This document shows, piece after piece, positions 16,747 to 22,936 of a stretch of 42,645 nt of DNA (the stretch's first letter is position 1; every line of letters starts with the position of its first letter). The notes under the pieces are model-generated. The model made no database searches, was not told where the DNA came from, and saw only the letters and a program-made list of their open reading frames with translations. The stretch is from a virus. Made by a program: the position numbers and the translations under genes. The DNA lies in the IMG/VR virus record IMGVR_UViG_3300043219_000064, positions 1 through 42,645 of that record, one strand, 5' to 3'.

Positions 16747-17176
16747 GTTCAGTTCAATTACCTCGCTACGGCTCGGTTATCTTCTCCATGTCGCTAAATA
16801 AATTGAAAATAATTTATTCAGATTCCGACATTCCCGAAGCTACCATTGAACTGAACGTTTGGCTAAACTTGAAGGGTTTCGTCTAAGCCCGCTACGGCAA
16901 AAGCACAGAACAAAGTCTAAACGTAATTTGGCAGCAGTGCTTATAATTCCCTTCAACTTTTATTTTTATTCTCGTCCTCATTTAAAAATAAAACACTATC
17001 TGTTGAGAATCCGCTAACATTCCCATCTTTATCAAACCCAAATATTAATCTTTCTCCACTTCTTGCTGTGATAGTTAAGTAGGTGTATTCCTTGCCTTCA
17101 AAACCGTCTTTAAATTTGTACATAATTTTATTTTAAAATGATTACTTCACAAAAATCAAACTCCGTTTAGCCAAAC
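16747..17176. repeat. Composite cassette B, copy 1
   Basis: AACGTTCAGTTCAAT at 16744-16758 pairs perfectly with 16845-16859, and GTTTGGCTAAAC at 16857-16868 with 17165-17176. After the gene stop, TTGAAGGG/CCCTTCAA and AAGCAC/GTGCTT form inner stems around a core TTACGTTTAGACTTTG, which resembles the TTGCGTTTCAGACCTTG core in cassette A. The second copy is 18723-19278. Confidence 0.7.
16953..17123 (-). CDS. Cassette protein of unit 8
   Basis: A 56-residue frame (MYKFKDGFEGKEYTYLTITA ... NEDENKNKS) with alternating beta-like segments. It is flanked by the arms GTTTGGCTAAAC and GTTTAGCCAAAC. The last residues NKNKS recur in the paralogous unit at 19059, again showing conserved ends and a different middle. 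Function unknown. Confidence 0.6.
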   Translation of the reverse strand: MYKFKDGFEGKEYTYLTITARSGERLIFGFDKDGNVSGFSTDSVLFLNEDENKNKS

Positions 17177-17193
17177 GTTAGCGGTCATATGCC

Positions 17194-17430
17194 TCAAAGA
17201 ATGTGCTTGCCGCATATCGAGCATAGTGGTTTATTTCTTGCTCCATCGAATGATTGCGCCCAGTTCGGGTGTCGGCAAACAGACACGCTAACAATGTGCG
17301 ATAAATCATTTTTCTTTATTACAGCAGTACTATCATATTCATTCATAAGTTTAAGTAATTCGTGTTGCTCCCACATGTCTGATATTCCGTGTTTCTTTTT
17401 AAAGTCTCTTAAATACTCTTTTGCTTTCAT
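17194..17430 (-). CDS. Cassette protein of unit 9, possible zinc binding
   Basis: A 78-residue protein with an N-terminal helix (KEYLRDFKKKHGI) and C-terminal Cys pairs (SVCRHP, CSICGKHI). NDLSHIVSVSVC, encoded at the internal site, is close to NDLSHPVIVPVC of unit 15. Core GTTAGCG at 17177-17183 pairs with CGCTAAC at 17286-17292. Confidence 0.6.
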   Translation of the reverse strand: MKAKEYLRDFKKKHGISDMWEQHELLKLMNEYDSTAVIKKNDLSHIVSVSVCRHPNWAQSFDGARNKPLCSICGKHIL

Positions 17431-17477
17431 TAGTTTTCTCTTTTAATTCATAAATAAAATCAATTCATGCACCAGAC

Positions 17478-17552
17478 GTTGTAATTCATATTTTGCCATT
17501 TAAAAGTAGAGGTTAATAATGAAATTCGCAATGGCAAAAAACGAATAACAAC
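17478..17552. repeat. Unit 10 start arm and internal arm, 23-bp imperfect hairpin
   Basis: The first 23 bases of unit 10 (17478-17500) pair with 17530-17552 (20 of 23) around a 29-base loop with no gene. The right half of the internal site, GTGCAATATTGC near 17556, pairs with GCAACATGCAC near 17971-17981 beyond the gene. It shows the unit architecture with an empty first loop. The stretch 17553-17671 holds no frame that I can support. Confidence 0.7.
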
Positions 17553-17671
17553 AAAGTGCAATATTGCATTTTTCTTTCAACTAATAAACGGCTTACGTTA
17601 ATAAACCGTTTTTATAATTCCCCTCGCGCTTACAGTTTTGCAAACTGTCAATTATTAAGGATTGATATTTA

Positions 17672-17845
17672 CTACAGTATTTTTTCTTCATCAAACCAGT
17701 ATTCAACGCTACCAGTTGTGCAATAAATACCATTAGGTGATTTTTTATCATCAGTTGCAGCCTTTAATGCTTCCTCTTTTGTTTCAAAGTTTCCAATTTC
17801 AAATGTGAATCTGTCTGTTTCTGCTTTTAATTCGTGTAGTACCAT
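17672..17845 (-). CDS. Cassette protein of unit 10
   Basis: A 57-residue acidic protein (MVLHELKAETDRFTFEIGNF ... VEYWFDEEKIL). Alternating strands and a central helix KEEALKAATDDK suggest a small alpha-beta fold. It has an imperfect operator (ATGACAAAAATCAG) 54 bases upstream. The leader CCACTAAAATAAT is shared with the gene at 20283-20420. Function unknown. Confidence 0.6.
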   Translation of the reverse strand: MVLHELKAETDRFTFEIGNFETKEEALKAATDDKKSPNGIYCTTGSVEYWFDEEKIL

Positions 17846-17898
17846 CTTTTTTGTTTTTAATTATACCACTAAAATAATGTTTTCAAGTGTAAATAAAC

Positions 17899-17912
17899 AT
17901 GACAAAAATCAG
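17899..17912. promoter_or_regulatory. Operator-like palindrome, imperfect
   Basis: ATGACAAAAATCAG differs from the ATGACTTTTATCAT type in the centre and last base. It stands upstream of the unit 10 gene, in the same place relative to the CCACTAAAATAAT leader as the perfect site at 20480. Confidence 0.4.
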
Positions 17913-17986
17913 CCTTTACAAAATAATTATAAAAACTGCTGTATAACATTTAATCGAATACATCTTAAACGCAACATGCACCGGAC

Positions 17987-18429
17987 ATTATATATCATTA
18001 CCTCCACTCGTACCTCGTTACGGTTTCATTTCCGCTTTTGCTCATAAATAATAGGAACTTATTTAATCGTTTCAAAGCTCTCAATGAACCATGATATATA
18101 ACGTCCCGTCTAAACTCGAAAGGGTTCAGTGCTTTAATGTCGGAAACGATAAATAACAAGGTCTAAAAGCAATTTAGCGGCAGTACCTATAAGTCCTTTC
18201 GACTTTACTTTTTGTTCTCAGCATTTTCTAAAATAGAAATAGAGACTCTGATTTGATGTACTCTATTATTCCAGAACTCTGCGGCTTCTAGTTTTCCTTC
18301 TTTTGTGTTTTTGACTGCACGTTCTCTGCTTTCTTGAATCTCTCTTTTTAATATTAAAATTGAATACCTCATACCTATTTCTTTTTTATAAAATTCTTTC
18401 ACAAAAACTAAACTGCGTTTAGACGGGAC
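17987..18429. repeat. Composite cassette A, copy 2
   Basis: Nearly identical to 14548-14991 at both ends; the homology begins and ends at the cores (left flanks differ, right flanks GTTGTAGG versus GTTATAGT). Arms: 17985-17998 with 18091-18104 (13 of 14) and 18101-18115 with 18417-18431 (perfect). Only the central part of the gene has diverged. Confidence 0.75.
18205..18372 (-). CDS. Cassette protein of unit 11
   Basis: From the ATG at 18372 the product has 55 residues (MRYSILILKREIQESRERAV ... ILENAENKK), helical and basic. A longer frame starting at 18453 crosses the junction and is unlikely. Only the C-terminal end and the leader match the unit 2 protein. Function unknown. Confidence 0.6.
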   Translation of the reverse strand: MRYSILILKREIQESRERAVKNTKEGKLEAAEFWNNRVHQIRVSISILENAENKK

Positions 18430-18445
18430 GTTATAGTTCAGTTTG

Positions 18446-18679
18446 CTAATCATCTAAAAATCTCATATCAATACCCTTGCTTTCTCCGCATACACTACAG
18501 GCTTGCGTGTGTGTACAATCGCAAACCGAAACAATAACACAAGCTAAATTTAATTTTAAAACCTCAGTTTCTAGCCATGTAACATACTCCTCGTTAAATA
18601 CTAACGGTGCTTTAGGTGGTATAAATATACCTTTCTTTACTTCTTTTAAGTACTTTCTTCTAATGTCTGTAATCTTCAT
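18446..18679 (-). CDS. Cassette protein of unit 12, Cys-rich C terminus
   Basis: A 77-residue protein with EVLKLNLACVIVSVC encoded at the internal site, followed by DCTHTQACSVCGES, a likely zinc-binding loop. GCAAACCGAAACAATAAC at 18521-18538 pairs with the unit start at 18430. Right arms pair as GCTAAATTTAATTTTAAAAC near 18543 with the leader near 18690-18715. No family recognised. Confidence 0.65.
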   Translation of the reverse strand: MKITDIRRKYLKEVKKGIFIPPKAPLVFNEEYVTWLETEVLKLNLACVIVSVCDCTHTQACSVCGESKGIDMRFLDD

Positions 18680-18742
18680 TTTGTGGTTTTTAAACGGTTT
18701 TAAAACTCAACTTAGCAGCAACGTTCAATGCAATTGCCTTCG

Positions 18743-18913
18743 CTAAGGCTCGGCTGTGTTTCCGTTTCTGCTCATAAATTTATCTAGGTATTTATCCAAT
18801 ACTATTATGCCTTGCAGCGTTGATTTAGCGAATCTAATATCAGCAACTATTTTCCACAATTCTAATTCCCTGTCAGTCAAACCACTTGCTTGTGTAGTCT
18901 TTAATTTATTCAT
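18743..18913 (-). CDS. Cassette protein of unit 13, first-loop gene
   Basis: A 56-residue helical protein (MNKLKTTQASGLTDRELELW ... NGNTAEP). Its 3' end runs into the conserved CCGAGCC-TAGCGA segment seen at the same place in the three other composite cassettes. Function unknown. Confidence 0.55.
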   Translation of the reverse strand: MNKLKTTQASGLTDRELELWKIVADIRFAKSTLQGIIVLDKYLDKFMSRNGNTAEP

Positions 18914-19058
18914 ACTATAAATTTAATCGTTTCGAAACTCTCAACCCACCATTGCATTGAACGTTTGGCTAAACTTGAAGGGTTTCGTCTAAGCCCGCGA
19001 AGCCAAAAGCATAGAACAAAGGCTAAACGTAATTTGGCAGCAGTGCTTATAATTCCCT

Positions 19059-19226
19059 TCAACTTTTATTTTTATTCCCAGTCTTTAATTTTAAAATTGA
19101 CTTATCAATCTTAGCCAGTTTTGTGTCATACGTATCTACTAATTTATTATTATTCTTGAAAGCGTAAAATCCCTGTTCGCGTTCATATTGTTTTCTTTTC
19201 TTTTTTAAAAATTTTAGCCTATCCAT
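19059..19226 (-). CDS. Cassette protein of unit 13, second-loop gene
   Basis: A 55-residue very basic protein (MDRLKFLKKKRKQYEREQGF ... LKTGNKNKS). The ending NKNKS and the following structured segment are shared with the unit 8 gene. Basic charge suggests nucleic acid contact, which is inference only. Confidence 0.55.
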   Translation of the reverse strand: MDRLKFLKKKRKQYEREQGFYAFKNNNKLVDTYDTKLAKIDKSILKLKTGNKNKS

Positions 19227-19279
19227 AATATTTTAAAATTAAATCCTTTCATAAAAATCAAACTCCGTTTAGCCGAACG

Positions 19280-19591
19280 TTATATGCAATAAATTTTTAC
19301 CTCATTATTATTGTAATCATGGTGTACCGATGTAACCTGATATTGAATACCTCCACAAATCCAAACGTATTGGTTTATTATTGGAGCTTGCATATTTGTA
19401 TTTATCTCTTCTACTATATTGCCATTTTGTGAAAAAAATTTAAAGCATATAACACAAGGTATAGCAAATGATTTTACTAAGTCATCCATTAGTCCGTCAA
19501 CATCTACATGATGTGCTATTATTCCGTTCTTTTCCGATTCTTCAATTTCTACTGAATTTCTTTCGATTAGTTTAAATAATTTCTTTTTCAT
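19280..19591 (-). CDS. Cassette protein of unit 14
   Basis: A 103-residue protein with a beta-rich C terminus (IINQYVWICGGIQYQVTSVH). The stop TAA is formed by the core at 19279. The unit start pairs with AGCATATAAC near 19444-19453, and GGTATAGCAAATGATTTTAC near 19458 pairs with the leader near 19624-19640 (16 of 20). The internal site encodes DDLVKSFAIPCVICF. Function unknown. Confidence 0.6.
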   Translation of the reverse strand: MKKKLFKLIERNSVEIEESEKNGIIAHHVDVDGLMDDLVKSFAIPCVICFKFFSQNGNIVEEINTNMQAPIINQYVWICGGIQYQVTSVHHDYNNNEVKIYCI

Positions 19592-19644
19592 AATTGTAAA
19601 TTTTGTGTTTCAATTCCGTAAAATAAAATGCCATACCAGCAACG

Positions 19645-19902
19645 TTATAGTTCAGTTTGCTTAAAGAGTTCAAATCTATCAGGACACATAAAAGTAATAG
19701 GGCTGTGTCGCTCTTTTGTTTTTCCGCAGTGTTCGCAAACCGGAACAATAACAGGGTGCGATAAATCATTTTCATTTACTACGTCCGGTGTAGATGCTAG
19801 TTTAAGCATTCTTAGTATAGTTCCATCTTCTGGTAATTCTATTCCTGCAATTGCAGCGTGAGCAATTAATGTTCTTTTTGCTTTTTGATAATTTGTTTCC
19901 AT
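19645..19902 (-). CDS. Cassette protein of unit 15, Cys-rich
   Basis: An 85-residue protein with an N-terminal helical part and NDLSHPVIVPVCEHCGKTKE at the internal site, which may bind zinc. The unit start GTTATAGTTCAGTTTGC pairs with GCAAACCGGAACAATAAC at 19735-19752. The start sequence is shared with unit 12, yet the genes differ, as if ends and coding parts had been exchanged. Confidence 0.65.
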   Translation of the reverse strand: METNYQKAKRTLIAHAAIAGIELPEDGTILRMLKLASTPDVVNENDLSHPVIVPVCEHCGKTKERHSPITFMCPDRFELFKQTEL

Positions 19903-19964
19903 TTTTCACTTAGTTTTAAATTCGTAAATAAAATTAATTCATGCACCGGACATTAGCAATAATG

Positions 19965-20228
19965 CTAGCCAAACATATCATGCTTTCTTCTGTTCTTGCG
20001 GTTTCTAAGCTCTTGTTTTAGTTTATCATTAGCACAATTGCTAACAATATGGAAATGCAATAAATCAAAATTAAGCAACCTCTCAGCCATTTTAATCATT
20101 GTGCGTTTATTTGCATCAGGCAAAGTGTCAAATTCTACCTTGCAATTTTCTTGTGTATTCCAGTTTTCTTTTCGGGCTACCTCTTCGTAATTGTCGTGCA
20201 GCCACTTTGCTAGTTCTAATTTATTCAT
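19965..20228 (-). CDS. Cassette protein of unit 16
   Basis: An 87-residue protein with a helical N terminus (LELAKWLHDNYEEVARKENW) and a basic tail (ELRNRKNRRKHDMFG). The core here is ATT rather than GTT: ATTAGCAAT at 19952 pairs with ATTGCTAAC at 20037-20045. The internal site encodes LLNFDLLHFHIVSNC. The N-terminal half resembles small phage proteins of unknown role. Confidence 0.65.
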   Translation of the reverse strand: MNKLELAKWLHDNYEEVARKENWNTQENCKVEFDTLPDANKRTMIKMAERLLNFDLLHFHIVSNCANDKLKQELRNRKNRRKHDMFG

Positions 20229-20282
20229 CTGTGTATAATTTTAATTTACTTCACTTGCACGGGGCGTTGTAGGTAATAAAAA

Positions 20283-20420
20283 TTACTCAAAATCCTCAAT
20301 ATTTTCACTACCACAATCAGGACATTTATTACAAGGGTCATCTATTGCATCAGTTTCACTCACTAACATAGTTGAATCTCCTGTCCAATCACAATTATTA
20401 CAAATTAATTCTTCTTCCAT
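20283..20420 (-). CDS. Small zinc-ribbon protein (last array gene)
   Basis: A 45-residue protein with CNNC and CPDC pairs (MEEELICNNCDWTGD; DPCNKCPDCGSENIEDFE), a classical zinc ribbon. It follows the core at 20266. Pairing arms for this unit are not clear, so it may be the fixed end of the array rather than a complete unit. The promoter and operator at 20480 stand directly upstream. Confidence 0.65.
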   Translation of the reverse strand: MEEELICNNCDWTGDSTMLVSETDAIDDPCNKCPDCGSENIEDFE

Positions 20421-20479
20421 TATCGTAATTATAAAAACCTTTTATTCCACTAAAATAATATACCTTGATAAATATAACA

Positions 20480-20493
20480 ATGACTTTTATCAT
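20480..20493. promoter_or_regulatory. Operator-like palindrome
   Basis: ATGACTTTTATCAT, one of nine related sites. On the minus strand it runs into CATTG, where TTG fits a -33 element, followed after about 20 bases by TATTTTAG (near TAnnTTTG). It probably controls leftward transcription into the cassette array. Confidence 0.6.
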
Positions 20494-20708
20494 GTTATTG
20501 ATTTTTTATTTATAATTGCAGATATTTTATAAATTACATTTTGCTCTGAAATTGAATATCCGCTATATGATTTAACCAATATATATTCTTCATCAAAAAT
20601 ATCAAAATAATAATCTCCTTCCCGGACGTTATATTTAACTACGGCGGTGAACTCTTTATGTTTTATTCTGAATTTCTTGATTAGTTCTATGTCGGTTATT
20701 TCTATCAT
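20490..20708 (-). CDS. Hypothetical protein
   Basis: A 72-residue protein with alternating beta strands and a C-terminal helix (IYKISAIINKKSI). Its stop lies inside the operator at 20480-20493, and its start shares one base with the preceding stop. No family recognised. Confidence 0.6.
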   Translation of the reverse strand: MIEITDIELIKKFRIKHKEFTAVVKYNVREGDYYFDIFDEEYILVKSYSGYSISEQNVIYKISAIINKKSIT

Positions 20709-21253
20709 TACACATACCTTTCTTGATCTTCAGTACTCATCTTTGAAATTACATTACCCCGTTGCATTCTAAATTCCTTACAAGCCAGTAAAATAGTTTG
20801 CATATTAAATTTACCGTAGAATATACCGTAACTCCCTTTTAATAGCTTTTTAAAGAATAAAGTAAACTCGGCTATGTTGATCATGTAAAGTTCTTCTAAT
20901 ATCAATATGGAGGTAGTACCCACTTGTTCCGGGCTAATTTGAAAGTCCATCTTATTAGCCAATACAATCAACCATGCACTAATCCAATTAGTTATATTTT
21001 CATCGCCATAACAGTCTGACAATTCACGGAGCTTTACAGTATTGGTTTGAATACCGTCTAAGTTAGTTTTAACGGCTATGTATTTACTTGTACAATAATC
21101 CATGTTAAATTGCATTGCAAAGTCTTTAGCTGTTGAATACAAGCTTAAAACGCCCTTTGAGCGTTTACTTAAATCCGTTTTGGACTTGCTCAATTGCGCG
21201 CCTCGTGGTATCACTTTCAAAGCCTTTCCTATTATTTGTCCGATTCGTATCAT
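20708..21253 (-). CDS. Conserved phage protein (DUF6633-like)
   Basis: A 181-residue protein with a helical C-terminal part (EELYMINIAEFTLFFKKLLK, then GSYGIFYGKFNMQTILLACK), a pattern I associate with Bacteroidetes phage and element proteins of DUF6633 type. The gene overlaps the upstream gene by 89 bases in another frame; a start at the internal Met near 21115 would avoid this. Function unknown, probably linked to replication by context. Confidence 0.6.
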   Translation of the reverse strand: MIRIGQIIGKALKVIPRGAQLSKSKTDLSKRSKGVLSLYSTAKDFAMQFNMDYCTSKYIAVKTNLDGIQTNTVKLRELSDCYGDENITNWISAWLIVLANKMDFQISPEQVGTTSILILEELYMINIAEFTLFFKKLLKGSYGIFYGKFNMQTILLACKEFRMQRGNVISKMSTEDQERYV

Positions 21254-21518
21254 TATTAAAGTTATTTCGTTTCCATCTTTGTAACCGTCTTTTCGTGTCC
21301 CAAGTTCTTTCTAATTGATATTTAATTTTGGTATTTGATCGGTTTGGCTCTGACCAGTAATCGTAAAACTCTCTAACCATATTCCTATCAAACTCCGGCA
21401 CGAAATCAGCAAGTAAGTTATAAAACTTTCCTTGATACGTGATTATCTTAGCCTCTTTTGATTCGTCGGGGGCTGAAATCTCGTACCCACAATGCGGACA
21501 ATTAAATGGTTCTTTCAT
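21165..21518 (-). CDS. Replication-initiation-like protein with zinc finger
   Basis: A 117-residue protein with an N-terminal CPHCGYE zinc knuckle and a central MVREFYDYWSEPNRSNTKIK segment followed by LERTWDTKRRLQRW. That block is a frequent C-terminal motif of phage DnaT-like or replisome organiser proteins. It lies beside a winged-helix-like protein, so the pair may load the host helicase (inference). Confidence 0.6.
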   Translation of the reverse strand: MKEPFNCPHCGYEISAPDESKEAKIITYQGKFYNLLADFVPEFDRNMVREFYDYWSEPNRSNTKIKYQLERTWDTKRRLQRWKRNNFNNDTNRTNNRKGFESDTTRRAIEQVQNGFK

Positions 21519-21520
21519 GA

Positions 21521-21871
21521 TTAAGGTTTATGATTAATCAAAGCATCATAGATATGCTTCCAGTCTTCGCGTGTATTACAGTACTGGATGTATGTTGGTT
21601 TCTTTTCTTTCGGTGGGTTTGGATTGTGTGCATAAATAGAATGCGGCTGTCCGTTCTCTTCTTTTTCCCCGACAATGATTAAAATATCTTCTTTATACAT
21701 GTCAGATAATCGTTTCCATATCTGTTCAGGCTTCATTCTTACTTTCTCCGCTACTTCAATATAAGTAAGCTGACAGTCTTTTAAAGCGTTGTAGGCTATC
21801 TTTCGATGCGTCCAACGTGTTTCCATGTTGTTGGGGTTGGTTAGTGCTTTTAAACTTGCTGTTGTTGTCAT
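21521..21871 (-). CDS. Winged-helix-like DNA-binding protein
   Basis: A 116-residue protein. Residues about 20-70 (THRKIAYNALKDCQLTYIEV, then AEKVRMKPEQIWKRLSDMYK) have the spacing of a helix-turn-helix with a following wing. Placed directly upstream of the replication-initiation-like gene. It is one candidate for the regulator of the ATGAC/ATCAT sites, or it may act at the origin. Confidence 0.55.
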   Translation of the reverse strand: MTTTASLKALTNPNNMETRWTHRKIAYNALKDCQLTYIEVAEKVRMKPEQIWKRLSDMYKEDILIIVGEKEENGQPHSIYAHNPNPPKEKKPTYIQYCNTREDWKHIYDALINHKP

Positions 21872-21890
21872 GATTGTAGTTTTAAAGGAG

Positions 21891-21929
21891 TCCGCAGCCG
21901 CCTATGGTTGGGCGAAATTACTGCGGACG
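21891..21929. promoter_or_regulatory. Strong hairpin between genes
   Basis: GTCCGCAG pairs with CTGCGGAC, with CCGCC and GGCG forming an inner stem. There is no T run on the minus strand, so it is not a typical terminator. It lies between the amino-methyltransferase gene and the winged-helix gene and may protect or time the mRNA. Confidence 0.45.
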
Positions 21930-21949
21930 GTTTGAAATCTAATAGTATT

Positions 21950-22936
21950 TTAAAACATTTTTTGCTGTGAATCTACATCGAATCTCTTTTTTACTGATAC
22001 TAAGTTTTTAATCATTTGAGAATAATAACTATCCTTTAGCTCAACCCCGATAGCTTTTCTACCCATTGATACAGGACTATAAACCTCTGAACCAACTCCA
22101 GCGTATGGAGTGAAAACAGTTTCTCCGGGATTACTCCAAAGTTCTACACATCTATCAATCACGTCTAACTGTAATGGGTGTACATGCTTTTCGTCGTCCT
22201 CGTCTTTGCTTTCCTTGTATTTCAGGACTTCATCAATTCTAATGTCGTCCCAAACGCTTGAAGCGTACCTCTGCCATGTTAAATGACTAAATTTATTTAC
22301 TTTAGGATCACCTTTAAATCCATGCCATTTCTTTTTAAACGTTTCATAATCTCCATATGTATCTTCGTGTTCAGGTAAAAAAGGTCTTGCACCAGAATAA
22401 TGAGATAACCCATAAGGATGTTCTACTGGAACTTCATTTTCTCCTTTTTTCTTAAACACTAAAACATAATCAGGCATTGCCGTAAAACATTCTGTAGAAT
22501 CTTCAACAATAAGTTTGTGCATTAAACTTCTAACCATTGTACGCATACGAACTTTTAAGGGTTCTTTCCAAATAGTAATTTGGTCTTTCCATGTGAACCC
22601 ATACTTTTGATGTAGTTTAATTATTTCGGCTGGCAAATTCCACATATCACCAGTTTTTGAATCCTTAATATTAGTACAATGAACAGCGGTTATTCTACCC
22701 GGCTTTGTTAGTCTTGCAATTTCTTTTACTACAAAATCATAAGTTTCAATGAATTGTTCTTTTGTATCGCAGTTCGAGTGGTCATTAGGTGACGAACTGT
22801 AATTATATAAACCTGCAAAGGGAGGAGAATAAACAGACATGTCTATTGAATTGTCTGGCATTCCTGCCATTACAAACATATTATCAGAGTTATAAATTGC
22901 GTAATCTTCGGTAATTAATTGTTGCTTTACATCCAT
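21950..22936 (-). CDS. DNA amino-methyltransferase (N4-cytosine or N6-adenine type)
   Basis: A 328-residue methyltransferase. SPPF at residues 37-40 is catalytic motif IV, and the SAM-binding motif FTPYAGVGSE comes near the C terminus, so motif IV precedes motif I as in the beta class; SPP-F is commonest in N4-cytosine enzymes. No restriction gene is adjacent. It overlaps the helicase start by ten bases. Likely protects phage DNA against host restriction or marks it during replication. Confidence 0.85.
   Translation of the reverse strand: MDVKQQLITEDYAIYNSDNMFVMAGMPDNSIDMSVYSPPFAGLYNYSSSPNDHSNCDTKEQFIETYDFVVKEIARLTKPGRITAVHCTNIKDSKTGDMWNLPAEIIKLHQKYGFTWKDQITIWKEPLKVRMRTMVRSLMHKLIVEDSTECFTAMPDYVLVFKKKGENEVPVEHPYGLSHYSGARPFLPEHEDTYGDYETFKKKWHGFKGDPKVNKFSHLTWQRYASSVWDDIRIDEVLKYKESKDEDDEKHVHPLQLDVIDRCVELWSNPGETVFTPYAGVGSEVYSPVSMGRKAIGVELKDSYYSQMIKNLVSVKKRFDVDSQQKMF

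Larger units (their letters stand above)
18723..19278. repeat. Composite cassette B, copy 2, with a gene in each loop
   Basis: AACGTTCAATGCAAT at 18720-18734 pairs perfectly with ATTGCATTGAACGTT at 18951-18965; the corresponding arms in copy 1 have a different sequence but also pair perfectly. GTTTGGCTAAAC at 18963-18974 pairs with 19267-19278 (one mismatch). The first loop holds a 56-codon gene where copy 1 has none. Confidence 0.75.
13496..20420. repeat. attC-like (CALIN-like) gene cassette array, about 17 units
   Basis: Units start at GTT or ATT cores at 13496, 14548, 14992, 15234, 15586, 15885, 16353, 16747, 17177, 17478, 17987, 18430, 18723, 19279, 19644, 19952 and 20266. Each carries one or two minus-strand genes. 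The first bases of a unit pair with the left half of an internal site in the same unit, and its last bases pair with the right half. Examples: 14546-14559 with 14652-14665 (14 of 14) and 14662-14676 with 14979-14993 (15 of 15). Sequence of the arms differs between units while pairing is kept. The same relation holds between R'', L'', L' and R' of integron cassettes, with the cassette closed to a circle. The right end of the array is not clear. Confidence 0.75.

Noticed and set aside
13496-20420. CRISPR array
   Set aside because: Units are far too long, contain genes, and the repeated parts are palindromic arms of varying sequence rather than identical short repeats with uniform spacers; no cas genes.
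13496-20420. Insertion sequences or MITEs as the explanation of the repeats
   Set aside because: No transposase and no target-site duplications are seen, and homology starts and stops at the cores in a continuous head-to-tail array.
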